A stretch of 64,000 bases of DNA from Dryococelus australis (lineage: Eukaryota > Arthropoda > Insecta > Phasmatodea > Phasmatidae). Where the stretch lies: assembly GCA_029891345.1 (NCBI GenBank), contig CM057003.1, forward strand, positions 13,742,709-13,806,708. Direction: 5' to 3'. The notes below the pieces were generated by a model. That model did not search any database. It was given only the letters and a program-made list of their open reading frames with translations, and had not been told where the DNA came from. Both the position numbers and the translations under genes were made by a program. Shown one piece after another: positions 63,846 to 64,000 of this stretch. Numbering within the stretch: position 1 is the stretch's first letter; each line of letters opens with the position of its first letter.

Positions 63846-64000
63846 CCCTTTCAAACCCAATTTAATTTGCGGTTCCTGGTATTGCAAACAAGAAATGTTA
63901 TGATGCGTGCTGTACTTAGTAGACACAAAACTTGTTTTGTTGTCACAGCCAATGAGCTGCAGGCTATATGTTCGGTTGCAGTTATGTGAACCAGTTATGA
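63846..64000. mobile_element. piggyBac-like MITE, family H, cut by the window end
   Basis: TTAA (63842-63845) followed by CCCTTTCAAACCCAATTT and internal GATGCGTGCTGTACTTAG and CACAGCCAATGAGCTGCAGG matching family H. The right part lies outside the window. Confidence 0.75.

Overview
The window is insect nuclear DNA: AT-rich, with long introns, an intron-split gene of the insect JHBP/takeout-like lipid-carrier family, interstitial TTAGG (arthropod telomere-type) repeats and a very dense layer of short non-autonomous transposons. A polyneopteran (cockroach, termite, stick insect or cricket relative) is my guess from the gene sparsity and repeat style, but the species cannot be fixed from sequence alone.

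Only one gene looks functional. It is on the + strand, with five coding exons between 33313 and 47416. All exon phases match, and the joined frame is 260 residues with a signal peptide, a JHBP-domain pattern, no cysteine, a preceding 5'UTR splice acceptor and an AATAAA signal after the stop. Its introns (5.5, 0.9, 4.2 and 2.7 kb) are packed with mobile elements, many nested.

Everything else I can name is mobile or repetitive. From 0 to 8.5 kb there is a 2.7 kb foldback element with ~500 bp arms, then a decayed DDE_Tnp_4-type transposase facing a decayed YqaJ-type nuclease. A PIF/Harbinger-like MITE has landed inside a leucine codon of the transposase. From 8.5 to 23 kb there are MITE copies, a 30-bp minisatellite, TTAGG repeats and a CCAAT-rich promoter-like patch. 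A Ty3/gypsy pol ruin on the - strand lies at about 25.2-26.8 kb. From 27 to 33 kb there are more MITEs and a tRNA-derived SINE. From 47.5 to 64 kb there are many hAT-like MITEs, three further foldback elements, a 665 bp inverted copy of an element in intron 3, and a Tc1-like transposase ruin.

The MITEs fall into groups with readable target-site duplications (TSDs): a hAT-like assemblage (8-bp TSDs, ends TAGGGAC/TAGAGAC), a PIF/Harbinger-like family (TTA), a piggyBac-like family (TTAA) and TA-flanked CACTG elements. The most interesting pattern is repeated nesting of hAT-like MITEs, and possibly a SINE, at an inverted-CCAAT motif (TTATTGG) inside other members of the same group. The second is a SINE tail that supplies a candidate in-frame alternative splice acceptor for the last exon of the lipid-carrier gene. 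All element classes were assigned by eye from ends, duplications and translated fragments.
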